Positions 22,981-36,795 are shown, counted from the stretch's first letter. The stretch: 64,000 nucleotides of DNA from Neodontobutis hainanensis (GCA_024349245.1 JALDNG010000004.1:3086001-3150000), one strand, 5' to 3'. Made by a program: numbers and translations. Notes: generated from the letters alone by a model not told the origin.

Positions 22981-25900
22981 TTTCTTAAGTGCTAATATCT
23001 AATGTACCATTGAGTTGAACAGATTCCAACCCACACAGCAAGAAAATGACTAAAGAACTCTACTGTGAGGGAGAAAAGGAGCAGATAACTATCTCTTGCT
23101 TACTAAATATGACCTACAGACTAAATCCGCGTCTTTGAGGCCAATGGAGAATCAGGGCCATGAAACTTTCATCATTCGTGATGCATTGAGTCTAGGCATT
23201 GTTTGGCCATTCTGTATTTCCACGTCTCTCCAGGTGGTGTCCATTCGAAGGCTCGTTTGGGAAAGTGTACTTGACCCACTCTAAGGACGTGCTCGATATA
23301 GTCATCGCAGGTGGCAACATTCTGGGATGCAGTATGTAAACGTTAGCAGTGAACTTGAAAATGTCTCTCAAAGAACCACTTAATTCAAATAAAAATAAAC
23401 AAAGAAGTCTCTCTGTTTTCTTAAAATGCTAAGGTTTGATAAATCACCATCGTGGCTCTTTTGTCTGGTCTACCTTTTTGCCAATCAAGGGTTATTTCAA
23501 ATGAAACCTTCAACATCCCTGCAGTCTATTATTATCCCCTGGTAACAATCACCAACTCAGATTATTCTTAGCCCTTTCTCATCATTTTAAACTTGACAGA
23601 AATAGCACTGCCACAGCCGGTGCAATGTCAAACTTCCCACTAAAGTGTGTGCAACTGCTCCTAAACTTTATGATTAAAGTTTTTTTACAATGCATGAGTT
23701 TCTGGCTCATAATTCCTCCCAATCTCGAGCTTAAATACTACAAATTTCTCCATTTGATCCACCTTGTTTTTATCACCGAGTGTAGATCACGCTGCGGGGT
23801 TGTGGCACTGCTGGGCTCTGCGTTTCCCCTGGTAGCTGTGAATTGTGTTTGTCAGACTGTTTAATGTCTCCTTGCTCTCTCCATCGCTCTCTCCAGTCGC
23901 TCTGCCCTCCAGCCTGCGTCGATGATATGAGGCGGGCAGCGGCGCGGGGCAGAAAGGTAATAAATGTGTTGCAGATGCTTCTGTGTGCCATGAAGGATCG
24001 CGGCATCTTTCCAACCTGCTGTCCCCCTGCCATGCTTCTCTCCTCGGGACCACAGCATAGTATCGAGAATGTACCCTCATCCCATAGAAATGTGCCTGAG
24101 TTGAGTCTGAAACTTGTGACTTTAATGGACTTTTAAAATTGGATCTCGTCTATTGACAGTCCAAACATGTTCAGAGACTCTGTGTTGCTTTGACACTGAA
24201 CGCAGCGTGCCATTCTAAAAGTGCAGTATATTGCTGTATATTTATCACAGTAGTCTATTGCTTACAGCTGAACACAATGACTTAGTGGAGCTGCTACTGC
24301 CGTGATACAGTTTTACAATTAAGTATGTTGATGTGGGGCGTTTAGCTTGTTCACAAAAAAACAAAATTACCAGAATTAAAAAGATGAAAGTAATGTTCAG
24401 CTTGACACGCCTCAATCCACTTCCATCTTGTCAAAAGCATTTGTGGAGCAGCACATGTCTTCCTTGACCTCCTGACTGAACATTTTCATACAGATGTGAT
24501 AAAATACACTTTTATCTATTTAAAATTGACATAATTACAAATGCCGCACAAACACTGGGGACTTGAGTGGACTTGATAGTTGATGACATGAGAACAACAC
24601 TGAAATGAAAATGAAATGAAAATTTAAATACTGCAAGTACTATTCTATTGTCATCTTTATTTTTCAGCATCAGTATTGCATATTGCTTTTGTTTCCTGAT
24701 AGGGTGTACAGTATTGTGTATATAACACTTCTCTCTCCTCTTGCCCATCACATTATCCTTACTTCCTTTGTCTCCTCTTCTGTCTGCCCTCGTTTTGACT
24801 CGCCGCTCCATATCTCACCCCTCTGTTTCGCCTAATTTCATCTCTATCCTCTCCTCCGCCGTTTCTGGCTGGAGCGAGATAATTAAGCATGTCAGTGTTC
24901 TGCTGACTCGGCACAATTGACAGCTATAAAGAGAGCGAGAGGGAGAGAGAGTAAAACTGTGACAGAAAGAGGGAAGGCAGGTAGAGGGAGACCTTCAGGC
25001 GGTGTCTCTTTCTGCGGTCCAGACAGTGCATCACTGCTGTGGCTCGGGAACGAGAGGTGAAAGGACTTGTGTACGCCTTAGGGAGGAACAGTCATTGTAC
25101 TGTATGGCTGCAAAGTCACAGTGTTTTAACAGAGTGTTTCAAATCAAGTTCATGTGAAGGAGTGAGCGGGCAGGAGGTTAAAAAAAACAATAGACAGAGA
25201 AACACTGCCGATTTTGAGCTGAAAAGGGCTGCATTTAATTCAAAAGACTGTGTAACACATAAACTCCTGATTTAATGCACAGAACACTGAAAACCACTAG
25301 ATTATAACATAAATGAATGTGTATATTTCTGTTATGCTGTTATGCATTTCACCACTACAGTCCTGCATGCTCACAGACAGAACAATCCCCAACAAAGCAT
25401 CTCAGCAGAAGAACCTGAATAAAATGGGAACAACCACTCCTGGATGTTCTAGTTCAATTGTACACAATATGTCTTTACTCAATATGTTTTTTTTTTGCTG
25501 CCAATCCTTACCAGGACATTAACTTGTTAATTAATGTAAAGGTTGCTAATAAGCTGAGAGGTGGAGTGTGACTGACTAAATCAAGCTTATCATAATGATT
25601 ATCACTAAATGTCTTCCGTAAGACACTTTGCGGTCAGTAAAGAGTCAGTTTGTCTTACATTTCTTAAGTGTTTCCATCAACATCACTGTCATTTGTGATC
25701 TGCTTTATTTTCAAAAATTAATGAACTCTGTCAGTCAATAATCAAAAATCCTGCTTTTTATATACCCACATTTGTCTTAAGTGCTTTTTAATACACAACA
25801 GATGCCATTAAATGAGAGTAAGCTGAACACGGCTGACAGACTTGAGTTAAATCTACACTTCTGTAAGTTTATGGCCTCACACTGCACTTAATGATGCCTT

Positions 25901-27180
25901 AAGCTAACACATAATGAGGCTTACATAGATGTACATTCATTTAGATTCAAGATGGATGATATCTTTATCGCAATGAAATCACCTGACAGCAGTAGCAGCA
26001 CAGTCTGACCTAGTCTACTTTCCATTTTCTCCATCTTTATCCTCTATAATAGTCTTATCAGTTCATTACTCAGATGAGGAGAGGGTTGGAAATGGTGCGT
26101 TGTGGAGCTTCAGGTGAAAGTGGAGCACAGGTTAATATTGGACGGTTAACGTCGGCACAGAGAAAGCTCATAAACATGTCTTCAGGTTGCCTGCTCACTG
26201 TCAGCGTTAACGCTTGGCCCACGCAGACGCCCACACGCATGAATAAGTCCACGCACAAACACAGGTGCACGCCACCGTCACATCAAAACAGTGATGCACA
26301 CATGCTTACACACACACCCACGCTCTACCTAGCCAACCTAGCAGAGCATCTCAGCAGGCAGCAGCGCCGACAGGCTGAGCCAAAATAACGTCTTAAACTC
26401 AGTAACCTTCGCATCATATCAGCCACTGAATCAGAGCAGATAGGCGGTTGTCTGGCTGTTCAGCTAAACAAAATCAAGGCTGGTTAAATGAACACAATGA
26501 AAAAGCAGTGTCCTTGCCAAGCAGAGGGGACAGCGGCTTGTGAAGAAATGTTTAGAAATGGTTGTAAATCACTTTGAGACGCAGTTGTCCGTCATCATCC
26601 AGTTTGTTCAATCATCCGTCTGACACATTAAGGATGTGAGAGACGTGGCGCCTGAAGACACTGTACACTGCTGAAATGTGCTCCACACAGTACGACTCAC
26701 ATAAATCTCATGAAGCTCCAAACAGCAGCGCTTTTGGGCACTGTAAAAAATGTCAGAGGTAATGCTGTTATCTGGTCACGGCCCATCTCAGTGACTTATG
26801 ATCATGTCTGCTTTTGAATATGCTGTGGTACAGGCCCAGCCAGCAGCTACAGAGGTTACATTTGTTTAACAGCCACCAAATTAATTCACTGAAAATCATA
26901 AAAAGAAAATAGATCTACCTCCAACACAGTCGCCAGAAGTAATGTAGTTATTAAACATTTCAGTAAAATATGAGCCATACTACAGCGGAGTTTCTCACCA
27001 CAGATTTGATTCAGAAATGGTAAAGTTCTGCCCACAGCAATAATAGATAAAAGATAATAAGATGGCAGAGGATAAATCAAATGATTAGACCTGTAGGTAA
27101 ATTAGGTTAGCCGTCAAAAAAGATAGCTGTACACACCATAATACTCATGCACCAAGTTTAGTAAATACAACAAAATGTCA
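22981..27180. other. intronic sequence with scattered high-complexity patches
   Basis: 23860-24060 holds an exon-like segment (see findings). 24840-24960 contains GAGCGAGATAATTAAGC and GGCACAATTGACAGC, then a GA-rich tail, and could be a conserved element. 26070-26390 is moderately GC-rich. No coding exon is supported. Confidence 0.35.
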
Positions 27181-27182
27181 TA

Positions 27183-28679
27183 CAGTATTGTTCAAAATAA
27201 TAGGAGTGCAATGTGACTAACCAGAATAATCCAAGTTTTCAGTATAATTTATATTGCTATATATTTCATATTTGATATTAAGTGGCAAAGAAGTTGGTGC
27301 AGTAGATTTTCAGAAAACATACAAGACCCAGCATTCTTGATATGCACGCTCTTAAGGCTGTGCAATTGGGGAATTATGTGTTAAAAAAATAGCAGTGTGG
27401 CATTCAATCACTGAGGTCAATAAGTTTGTGAAAAAACAGGTGTGAATCAGGTGGCCCTTATTTAAGGATGAAGTTACACTTACACTTGTTGAACATGCAT
27501 TTGAAAGTCTGAGGAAAATGGGTCGTTTGAGACATTGTTCTGAAGAACAGCATACTTTGATTAAAAAGTTGATTTGAGAGAGAAAAACCTATCGGGTGAA
27601 AAAAATTATAGGCAGCTAAAATGATCGGCAATGCCCTAAAATGGAGAGCAAAACCAGAGAGATGTGGAAGAAAAACGGAAGACAACCATCAAAATGAATC
27701 GAAAAATAACTAAAATGGCAAAGGCTCAGCCAATGGTCAGCTCCAGGATGTTCAAAGACGAAGGAGTTACCTTTAAGTATTGTGACAGTTATAATACGTC
27801 TGTGTGAAGCTAATCTATTTTCAAGAATCCCCCGCAAAGTCCCTCTGTTAAAAAAGGGCATGTGCCGAAGAAGTTACAATTTGCCAAAGAACACAACTGG
27901 CCTAAAGAGAAATGGAGGAACATTTACTGGACTGATGAGAGTAAAATTTTTTTTTTGGGTCCAAGGGCCACAGATAGTTTGTGAATTCAAGCAACAGTAA
28001 ACTTTGAAGACAGTGAAGACAGTGAAGCAAGCATCATGATATGGGCATGTTTCTCCTACTATGGTGTTGGGCCTATTTATCACTTACCAGGGATCATGTT
28101 TGCATATGTCAAAAATGTCCCTTGAAATGTTTCTTTAAACAAGACAATGAGCCCAAACACACAGTAAACGAGCAAGTCCTGGTTCCAGACCAACAATATT
28201 AATGTTATGGAATGGGCAGCTCATTTCCCGGACCTTAATCTAATCGAGAAGCTGTTTCTGAAGCAAATCCAAGAAAAAATAATTATGGAATGTTGCTAAA
28301 GAATCATGGAGTGGAATAACAGCTGAGATGTGCCACACAGATGTGAAGCAAAAAAAAACTGTGGTCATACAACTAAATATTAGTTTAGTGATTCACAGGA
28401 TTGCTAAATTTTAGAAACAAAAACGTTTTATCAAAATAGTTTTGAGTTTGTACAGTCAACTACAGACACTGCCATTTTTTTGAACACACCTCTTTCAACT
28501 AATTCCCCAATTGCACAGCCTTAAGAGTGTGCATATCACAAATGCTGGGTCTTGTTTGTTTTCTGAGCATCTACTGCACCTACTGGTAAATTGTTTGCCA
28601 CTTAGCAAAAAATGATTTTCTAAAAACCTGGATTATTCTGGTTAGTCACATTGTACTGACATTATTTTGAACAATACTG
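27183..28679 (+). mobile_element. Tc1/mariner-type transposon with ~210-bp inverted repeats
   Basis: A complete element from CAGTATTGTTCAAAATAATA to its inverted counterpart, flanked by TA at 27181-27182 and 28680-28681. The inverted repeats extend about 210 bp inward (shared landmarks GTGACTAACCAGAATAATCC, AGACCCAGCATT, CTTAAGGCTGTGCAATTGGG). The interior encodes a broken Tc1-like transposase on the plus strand. Confidence 0.93.
27496..28420 (+). pseudogene. Tc1-like transposase, disrupted
   Basis: Segments in different frames match the order of a Tc1 transposase. First is a helix-turn-helix start, MGRLRHCSEEQHTLIKKLI, which meets a TGA. Then come RLCEANLFSRIPRKVPLLKK (within a frame at 27782-28000), a WTDESK-like block near 27930, a DNEPKHT block near 28143 corresponding to the second catalytic region, and a NLIEKL block near 28240 corresponding to the third. 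Frameshifts and stops separate them, so the enzyme is dead. It belongs to the transposon that encloses it and has nothing to do with ldlrad4. Confidence 0.88.
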
Positions 28680-28927
28680 TATATCTAAGACATCAGAATA
28701 AGTTGATAGGCACTAATGATGCTGAAAGCGGCATAATGAGTAGAAGTCTTTTTTTTTTCCACCAAATGCCAACAAGTCTTACCAAGTCATAAAAGCCATC
28801 AGCACCAACAGGTGTGTTCATATAAAGCAGTCCTGTAAACTAAATTACTTTATAAAAATCCATATAAAGACTGGAAAAAAATAAGTTTAGTGTGCTACTA
28901 TATTAGAAAAGTTGCAGTGGTTGTCTT

Positions 28928-29172
28928 TTGCAGTGGTTGGTCTTAAACTCCGGTAACTCTTTGCCCATTGAGTTACATTCCATCACTGACCTGTTTAAAG
29001 CCAAACCTGAGACCTACTTCTTCAGAATGGCACATAGCGGCTCTATGACACTGCTCTTAAAATTTTGGAAATATGTTTTTTTTTTTTTTTTTTTTTGTAA
29101 TTATGTCTATTGAATTTTGTTGTTGTACAGCACATCTGTGTTTGTTGTAAGCTGCTACATAAATAAATTAGT
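28928..29172 (+). mobile_element. 3' end of an L2-like LINE
   Basis: Encodes LFKAKPETYFFRMA, resembling the last residues of fish L2-type ORF2, followed by a run of T (29076-29097), GTTGTACAGCACATCTG and a TACATAAATAAA end. Heavily 5' truncated. Confidence 0.55.
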
Positions 29173-29364
29173 AATTGATTGGTCCGTTATATAAGATGTA
29201 AACATTTTTGCACACTTTTTGCACTTAGGGACATATGATAATCACATTCACAATCACATAGTTCAATATAATGGTAGTTATCACGATGGACTGAACTGCC
29301 TTGTATTTTGACTTACTGAACTGTTCATAGTATCCTCACCGTTTACACAGTTTACACACCAAAA

Positions 29365-29545
29365 ATAAATGGTAAATGACATGCTTTTCTACGCTCTTGG
29401 GTACTCAAAGCACTTTACATCAAGCTTCCATTCACCCATTCATGCACAATCACACTGTGGTGGTGGTAAGCTACCTCTGCAGTCAGTAGGAGAGACATGG
29501 CTGCCATACCAACAGCACCAACAACCTCTCCGACCACCACCAGAA
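29365..29545 (-). mobile_element. SINE fragment, 3' part
   Basis: On the plus strand it starts ATGGTAAATGACATGC and continues GGTACTCAAAGCACTTTACA and CATTCACCCATTCATGCAC, the reverse complement of the 3' region of the complete SINE at 55149-55496 (which ends in repeated CATTTAC). The tRNA-like head is missing. Confidence 0.5.
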
Positions 29546-29891
29546 ACAGCACCACAATCACACAACAAAGACAAATACTGAAAGACATGGCCCCCAGGTG
29601 ACCACACAGAGCCACACAGACGGTGGCAGAGATATGATCGGTCTATTTAGGTCAGTGTAAACGTGGGCTGGGTGTATGTCTGACTGACTAGTAAATAAAC
29701 TGCACAGGAAGCAAACAAAAGAGACAAACCCAGACAGCAGGCAGCCGTGCACAAAGAGCCAGCAAACACACAGAAATTAGCTTCATAAACCTGAACACTG
29801 CAGAATAAACATTATAGGACACACACAACCGGATGAAATTAGGCAGAGATGGATGACTCACTGTCTGTCTGATTTACCGCACTCCTCAAAT

Positions 29892-29957
<66 letters not shown>
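29892..29957 (+). repeat. (CA)n microsatellite, ~65 bp
   Basis: Long perfect CA run followed by a broken CA-rich tail to about 29985. Confidence 0.98.
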
Positions 29958-29958
<1 letters not shown>

Positions 29959-29995
29959 AGCACACACACACACAAGCACACCGTTTGATCTAAAA

Positions 29996-30190
29996 CCTTG
30001 TAATTATAATGAGTGAATATGAACACGCATATGCTCATATTCTCACACAAACACACACAAGTGCAATTATCGTGTCGTAAATCATGTAATTATATGAGCT
30101 GAGTGCGCACACACACCGTGCACACACATGTAATTATCTTGTCGTACACTGTGCAATTATATCGTAATAATATAGATGCGCACTGGGCAC
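29996..30190 (+). repeat. short tandem duplication rich in AATTAT motifs
   Basis: Two blocks, about 30061-30118 and 30129-30190, share the order (G)TGYAATTAT, TGTCGTA, TGTAATTATAT or TGCAATTATAT, then TGCGCAC. A third partial block begins near 29996. They sit directly beside the CA microsatellite. Confidence 0.55.
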
Positions 30191-31096
30191 ACATGACCAC
30201 TAGCCTGTGTCAGTGAACAAAAGTGATCTTAAGCACCGGAAAGAGTGAAGCATCTACAGTGTATGTGTTTAACGTTTTTATGGTTTAGATAATCATTAGG
30301 ATTAGGAACAGGCTAGTTTTGTGTTTACACAGTCGTTACCGCTTCATGACGTATACAAGACACAACCTTAATCGTAAAGTCCATTGTTAGGAGAGAGCAA
30401 ACAAAACAGAAAAAAACAGTGGACATAATAACTGTGATTATACACTGACTGATAAAAAAAGATTCCTAACAAGAAATAGGATAAAGATATTTGTAATTCA
30501 AGTGCCTCTGAGGCTTTCTTTGGTATTTTAAAGACAGGTTCTGTTTGACAATGGCAAGAAGACAAGTAACAGTGAAGCCAAGAAGTCTGAGCAAACCATT
30601 CAAAAGGAGATTCACTGTGTTGGTTTAACTTCACTGACAAAACTACTTTATTACCAGATAATGCAGTGTGAGTTGTTTTGGAAGTTGCGATTTTGTAAAA
30701 GCTCAAAACCTACAATGAGAAAGAAGCTTTCATTTCAAACCCAATCAAGAAAGATATCCTATCATGGAGACCAAGGCCCAATCCCACTTCTTTAACTTAG
30801 CCCTCAGCCATCCAAAGGAAACTACATCATTTGTGACTTAATCGTGATATATTGCTGACCGTCAACATATGAGGCTCTCAATGCTACTATAGGTTATCTC
30901 TGGGCACTCTGATTTCCTTTCACTGCACAAAGGCAGGCCAATAGTAAATACAAGTGAAACTGTCAAATTTTGTTTGTGATTCAAGATTTGACTATAGTTT
31001 TATTCTAGATAAGTGTAGGTTTTAATACCAAGCTCACTTTTATCTCAATGCAAGCATTTACCTCGGTCTGTAAACACCTTTATAATAAAGGAATCA
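30191..31096. other. intronic sequence, nothing recognised
   Basis: AT-rich and without identifiable motifs. Confidence 0.4.
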
Positions 31097-31368
31097 GTTT
31101 TATATAGCGCTCTTCAAGACTCTCAAAGTCCATTATTTATTCACTCCACAGTCACGCACTGGTGGTAAAAACGTGCCAGCCATTACGAAACTACGGACTC
31201 TAAAACATGCTCACACATTCATACACCAGAGCCACAAACATTGGAGGGCAAAGTGGGTGAAGTTTCTTGCCCAAGGACACGACAGTATGAACCTTGGAGA
31301 ACGGGAATCAAACCACCAACCTTTCGATAACACGACAACCACACGACCACTTGAGCTACTGCGCCATG
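31097..31368 (-). mobile_element. tRNA-derived SINE, minus strand
   Basis: Read on the minus strand the head is GGCGCAGTAGCTCAAGTGG (A-box-like TAGCTCAAGTGG) followed by GGTGGTTTGATTCCCGTT (B-box-like). The body includes CCTTGGGCAAGAAACTTC, and the end AGAGCGCTATATAAAAC is shared with the SINE at 55149-55496. It is diverged and no target duplication was found. Confidence 0.65.
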
Positions 31369-31549
31369 TTATGGCCCAAGAAAGTCCATCTCCCAGTGAG
31401 TTTGCAATTACTTTCATTGCTAGCCATTACATTATCTAACTTTTTTTGTTAAATGGTTGCAATTTAGCCGATTGTGCACCTTGAGAATCAATCTTTTCAG
31501 ATCCATAGTTCTTTTTTCGAATGAGAAGAATTTACAGCGATTATCCTAA

Positions 31550-34500
31550 TGCACCGAAGTAGACAGCAGACAGACAGACGGCTAGACCGACGTGCGCTGA
31601 GTGTCTTTGGGCTCAGGCATCATGCAGCCAGAGGCCAGGAGGTCCTCGGCTAATAACACAGCACTGTCAGTCACTTAAAAGGATGGGCGAGGGCTTCACA
31701 TTAGAACAGCTCAATGCAGATCGACTGTGGCGGGAGACCACACTGCGAGAGAGGCAGCGGTGGTGGTGGGGGTGACAGACAGAGTGAGATAAATGGAGAC
31801 GGACAGAAAAAGGTGACCGCAGGAGGGAGGAGGGAGAGTGAGAAAATGTGTCAGACGAGTTAGACGGCGCTGGAGGAGAAACAGGGCTGGGGCTAAGAGT
31901 GACTTTGCAGTATTGTTTCTCACGATACAATTCCTCCAGGGCGAGCTGCAAAGTATACTGATGCTGAGGGGAAAAGAAATGCTACATTTAGAAGGAGACT
32001 CAGTTTGAAGTAAAACAACTGTACTTTCTGTTTCCCGCAGCTGGAGAAATTGCTCTGATATTGGTGTTTCTGGAAGATACACATACATTCAGCCTCTTCC
32101 TACATGGCAATACAGTTTAATAAAACCCTTTTGAGATTTTAAATCACCATAAAAGACTACAAGAAAACCACTTCCTGTACAGATGTCTTTACGCAGCACA
32201 TACCAGAGTAAGCCTACTGTTGCTTTACAATGTATATTAGCACAGTGGCAAAAAACTGTTTTTAATGAGCTCAGTGTGTTTTATTGTAGAAATATAAACT
32301 AGCAACAGAGTCTGGAAAAAGAATCAGCTTGGTTTGCAAAAAGAGCGTTGTGTAAGAAATAAGCATCCAGCAAACCTGTTTAGTTTATGATTTGCTATGA
32401 TTGTCCTAAATGACTGAAACTGCCAGATATCTGCCTTTTGTTTTGTCTGATTTTATCTTTGATAAATTGTTCTGGGATTTAAAACCACAACATAGGATTT
32501 TGCCAAGTGTAACTATCTGTTGCAAGAACTGTAGTAAATATATGTTCAATCTAACCCCAAAGACACAAGAGGACAGAAAAAAACAAATTATAGTTGTAGA
32601 CCAATGTCAATACCTAAACCAGTCCTAAGTATTTCTTGTAAGACGGCCAAAAAGTGAACAATAATGAAAAAGTATCGGGTGAGCCTGTACATCCACTAAT
32701 AAAGAGGAATAGAGGTAACATAAAGGAGAAAGAGAATTAAGACAAAAGCCTCTGCCACGATGAAGTCGAGCAGAAAATATCACAAGGTTACTGATTAAAG
32801 AAATGTGGAAAGTTCTCAGTGAAAAGTCATGAAGGAAAATTAAAAGTCAAAGGACCAGTCAAAAGAGAGTCTCTTATTTTATCAAAGTGAATGTGAAAAA
32901 AGAACAGACAGAAGGAATATGTTAAACTAGACAGTGAAGTAACGTTTGGATGTGCTATTGGAGAAATAAAGAAAAGAGGATGATTATTTTCCAGTGTTGC
33001 GGTAAAAAACGTGGCCTTGGTCTGGTCTGTGGCTGGTGTACGTGTGCACGCCGTTAACAAGCTCACTATGGAAATCAGCGTGGTTTAAAAATGCACCAGA
33101 AGCAGACCTAAGTGGAAGACTAGACATCATATCTGTGTATCTGACATGACGTGAACTCTGCACAGTAAACAAAACCTTATGCTAACCTTGCAGCTATCGA
33201 CCACCTGTGTGCTACATCGACATTTGTTTACTCCCGCTCGATGACTTCATTCCCCTGTTCACCCCGAGAGCTCGCACACAGCTGATGAATTATGTAATGC
33301 GTGTGCTTATGAGAAGTAAGAGACTGTGCTTTGGTGGCTGAGTGATTTCTCTGTATCGAGACAGTGTTTACAATAACAGCAGGGCGCAGACACTTAGGCT
33401 ACGTACAGACTGTGAGACTTAATTAATGCTCAATTCGGATTTACGGTATGATGCAAATGTTTGAATGGGGAATTACTCCCTGTTTATAACTGCTTATTAT
33501 TCACGACATCATGCAACAGGTGGCTATGTCATAGTTTTAAAGTAAGATAAGGTCCACAGTATGTTCAAGATGCTGGAGGAGGCATAGTGTGGAAGAGGAA
33601 GACTGATAAGGTATACTTTCTAAAATGAAAACACAAATAATTGATCAATTGCTAAGCGCTGTTCTCAAACGGCCACTCACATTTCTTCTCACTCGGACAG
33701 TCTGAGTCTAGATAGACTTTTCACACTTTTACAAGGAAAAATGTCTTGAAGAACAGCAACAGTGTCACAAACCAATTAAAAGTTGTGTGAGAGATGCAGT
33801 TTGTGTAATTCAGGAGAAGTGCACAGTCGACAGTCTGAATAATAAAGCAGAGACGTTTATCTGAGTGAATGTAGGTGGTGGGGACATCAAAACTCACACA
33901 TTGTTAGGACTCAATTGTCTTTAGAAAGAATCACATTGTATTTCCTGTAGGTTAATTGTATTTAAACATTACACTTAAGATTTTAACAGCAACGTGACCT
34001 ACTACATATCTTCCAAGGTCTGAGCAGAGTTGTGAGAGCGCTACACTCAGGGTCACACATATTAGTCAACTAAGGAGATATACCTCTTATTTGTATTTAT
34101 CTGTGTCCAAACCAAGATTAGTGTTGATCTGTGGGAAACATGGGAGTTTGCAATCCTATTACAACAATAATGTTATATTATAAATCAGTTGTGAACCATT
34201 AAATCATTGTTAGACTATTTAAAGATGGCTATATAATGAGTTTGAATAAGTTTTGTTGCCATGCCAACAATCCTCCAACTTCTAAATTATCACCATAAAC
34301 CTACTGATTATGAGCCATATTTTGCTCCATTTTGTCAGTGTTGCTTCACTTAAATGACGTTCCCATGGAAACAAAAGGTCCAAGCTGTGAGTTCATTTAT
34401 CTTGTTTTAGGAATACAAGACTAAAGTAACACCAAAATGAAGACTGGAGAAACAAAGATAATAACGTTTAAACCATAGAAGCAACCAAGCTCTAATGTCA

Positions 34501-36711
34501 GATATCATGGTTATAAAAATGTAATCTATGAGCAACAACATTTAGTCTGACCTGCAGGCTTAACGTAGATATATTCATGAATAATCTGGTATGTGTGTGT
34601 GTGTGTAAGTCAGTGCATTAATCATTTTCTTAACTGTAGAGTACACACGCAGCATGGCAGCCCCATAGCCTCTAAGTTCACTTTAATTAACTCATGGGGA
34701 ACAACTGAGCGCGGCCCAGTTATAAGTCAAACTGTCAGCTGCTAGTCAGTCAGTCTGCGCCGTTCGCTACAGAGTAAGATGTCTGTCTCTGAGTTCCCCT
34801 GTCCCACAAACTAAAGGCTCTGTCAACCTCTGCTCGCTCTCATCTGTTTAAGTGAACGGCTCGGGCTTCGGCAGCTATAGTCAGACTGCTTTGACAAAGC
34901 AGCGGCGAGTGAAGGAGACACACTTTTCTTTGAATGCCTTGTTTAACAGCGTCAATGGAAACATCCCAACAGGTAGCTCCGAACACTCAGCAATCAAAGA
35001 GCGGGAAAAAAGGCAGAAATGGGGAATTGGCTGCGGTGCCTTAGAAAAAAAAAAAAAGACTGCAGACTGGAAGGTGACATGAGAGAAGGCTGTTAAAATA
35101 TGCCTTCAGTCACCTTCATGGTTGAGTCTGAAGGAGCGTTTGCAAATGTGACGGAAAATACACCACTGCTTTAACTCTGAAGACCTGGCAGCGGACTCAG
35201 ATAATGAAATAATCAGTCAACCATTCTGTGTGGATGACATAATGTGTGGAATGCAAGAACTGCAGAGCTCTTTCTCTACTAACACTACTTTTAAAAGTAT
35301 TATATGCAGGAATTTCTTGTGAAAAGAACATCTTTACACATTGGAACTCCCCTTTTATTCCTTTCGCCTTTAAGACTAATTCAGAGGTGAATGTACTCTA
35401 TCTGTATTTTTTTGTTTTACTATTTTACTCACTTAGACAACAACAGCTGACAGAAAATAAAAGTACAGTAAGACTATATGGCAAGAGGTAAAATCCAGAG
35501 TAAACTTGGATTTGACTGACGAGGACTAAAAGGGCACTGGGCCAGGTTTAATTACACATTAGTCCTAATTTTAATCGTTTAAAAGGTCTCAGTATCACAT
35601 GCAGGACTGTAGATTTTAATGACCAACCACTATACAATATAATAATGGATTCATTTATTAACATTATGTTTGACCAGATGGAAAAAAAATATCTATATTC
35701 TGTTTCCTATTTCAGTGACTCATAGTTGTATGGCATGATGACAAAGCTATTTTTCTGCTGAACAGGAAAACATGACAGAAAACTGTAATGAAATGCATCT
35801 ACCGCTTTGTTTGGGTCATACTGCTATAGTAGCGTTATACAATAGTTAGAATAACTAGGTAATGCCTACATTGCTGAAGGAAAAAAAAAAAAAAAAAAAA
35901 AAGACCAGACACAAGACGCAAAAAAAGTCAAAGTACTTCACTCTTTTCTCAGGCTTTTAAAAGATCCAACTAAAATTAAGAGTATCTCATGTCCTACAAA
36001 GTTTTTAATAGAATAACGCAAAAAAAAAGTATGGATTTTTTTGAATGTTCACCTTATGTCTCCCTGTGTAGCACCCAATAGTCTACACTCGGTCTTCCCC
36101 CTGTGGTCTTGTCTTGATCTTGCATCATACTTGGTCTTGGTTATTATGGTCTTGACAGCAACATGAAAAAATCTCTACTGAATGGTTTTGTGTGTTAAAG
36201 TCTGGACAGCATGAGGACCATATCACTGGAGTGCTTTGATAAAAAAAAAAAAAAAAACAACTCTTCAGAAAAAGGGTTTGAGGAAAGACTGCAAAAATGT
36301 GACAGCATCTGTGAATTCAGTGAACAATGGCTTTTTGTGCCGTTTAAATTTCCCAAACGTACTTTTCTCTGCCGTGACATGAAGAATATAATGGCAGTGC
36401 GTTGACTGAGCGGTAAAGCTGTCAGGTTAGCCATTCAAAACTTATATCTACACAATTGGACTTTATGTTTTGTTTGTGGTTGTTTGTAGTCTTTTCCTTT
36501 TGCAGTTTCTGAAAGCCTGTTATTTTTTTTATATTTCTTTTTGTCTGTGCCTAAACAGTAACTACTCACTTACACTTCTGTCTTTTCTTGCATCAAACAA
36601 AAGTAAAGACAAGCTTGTTTTTTTTTTAAACAAACACAAATGAGAGAAAAAAAACAGATAAAGTAAAAATGGATTTGGTTTAAGTGTTGCAAGTGTCAGA
36701 CTTGCGACTAA
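31550..36711. other. intronic sequence with possible regulatory patches
   Basis: 31550-31900 and 33180-33410 are repeat-free and of balanced composition (33280-33310: GCTGATGAATTATGTAATGC). 35881-35902 is a run of 22 A. The remainder is AT-rich. No exon recognised. Confidence 0.35.
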
Positions 36712-36795
36712 CCGGATATTGTCCAGGGATAGGCTCCAGCCACTTGAGACCCCTACTGGGACTAAGCAGAAGGAAATAAATGAATGAATGCGCAC
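36712..36795 (+). repeat. LINE-tail remnant
   Basis: TTGTCCAGGGATAGGCTCCA, GGGACTAAGCAGAAGG and an AAATGAATGAATG end match the copy at 2512-2650. Confidence 0.6.
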
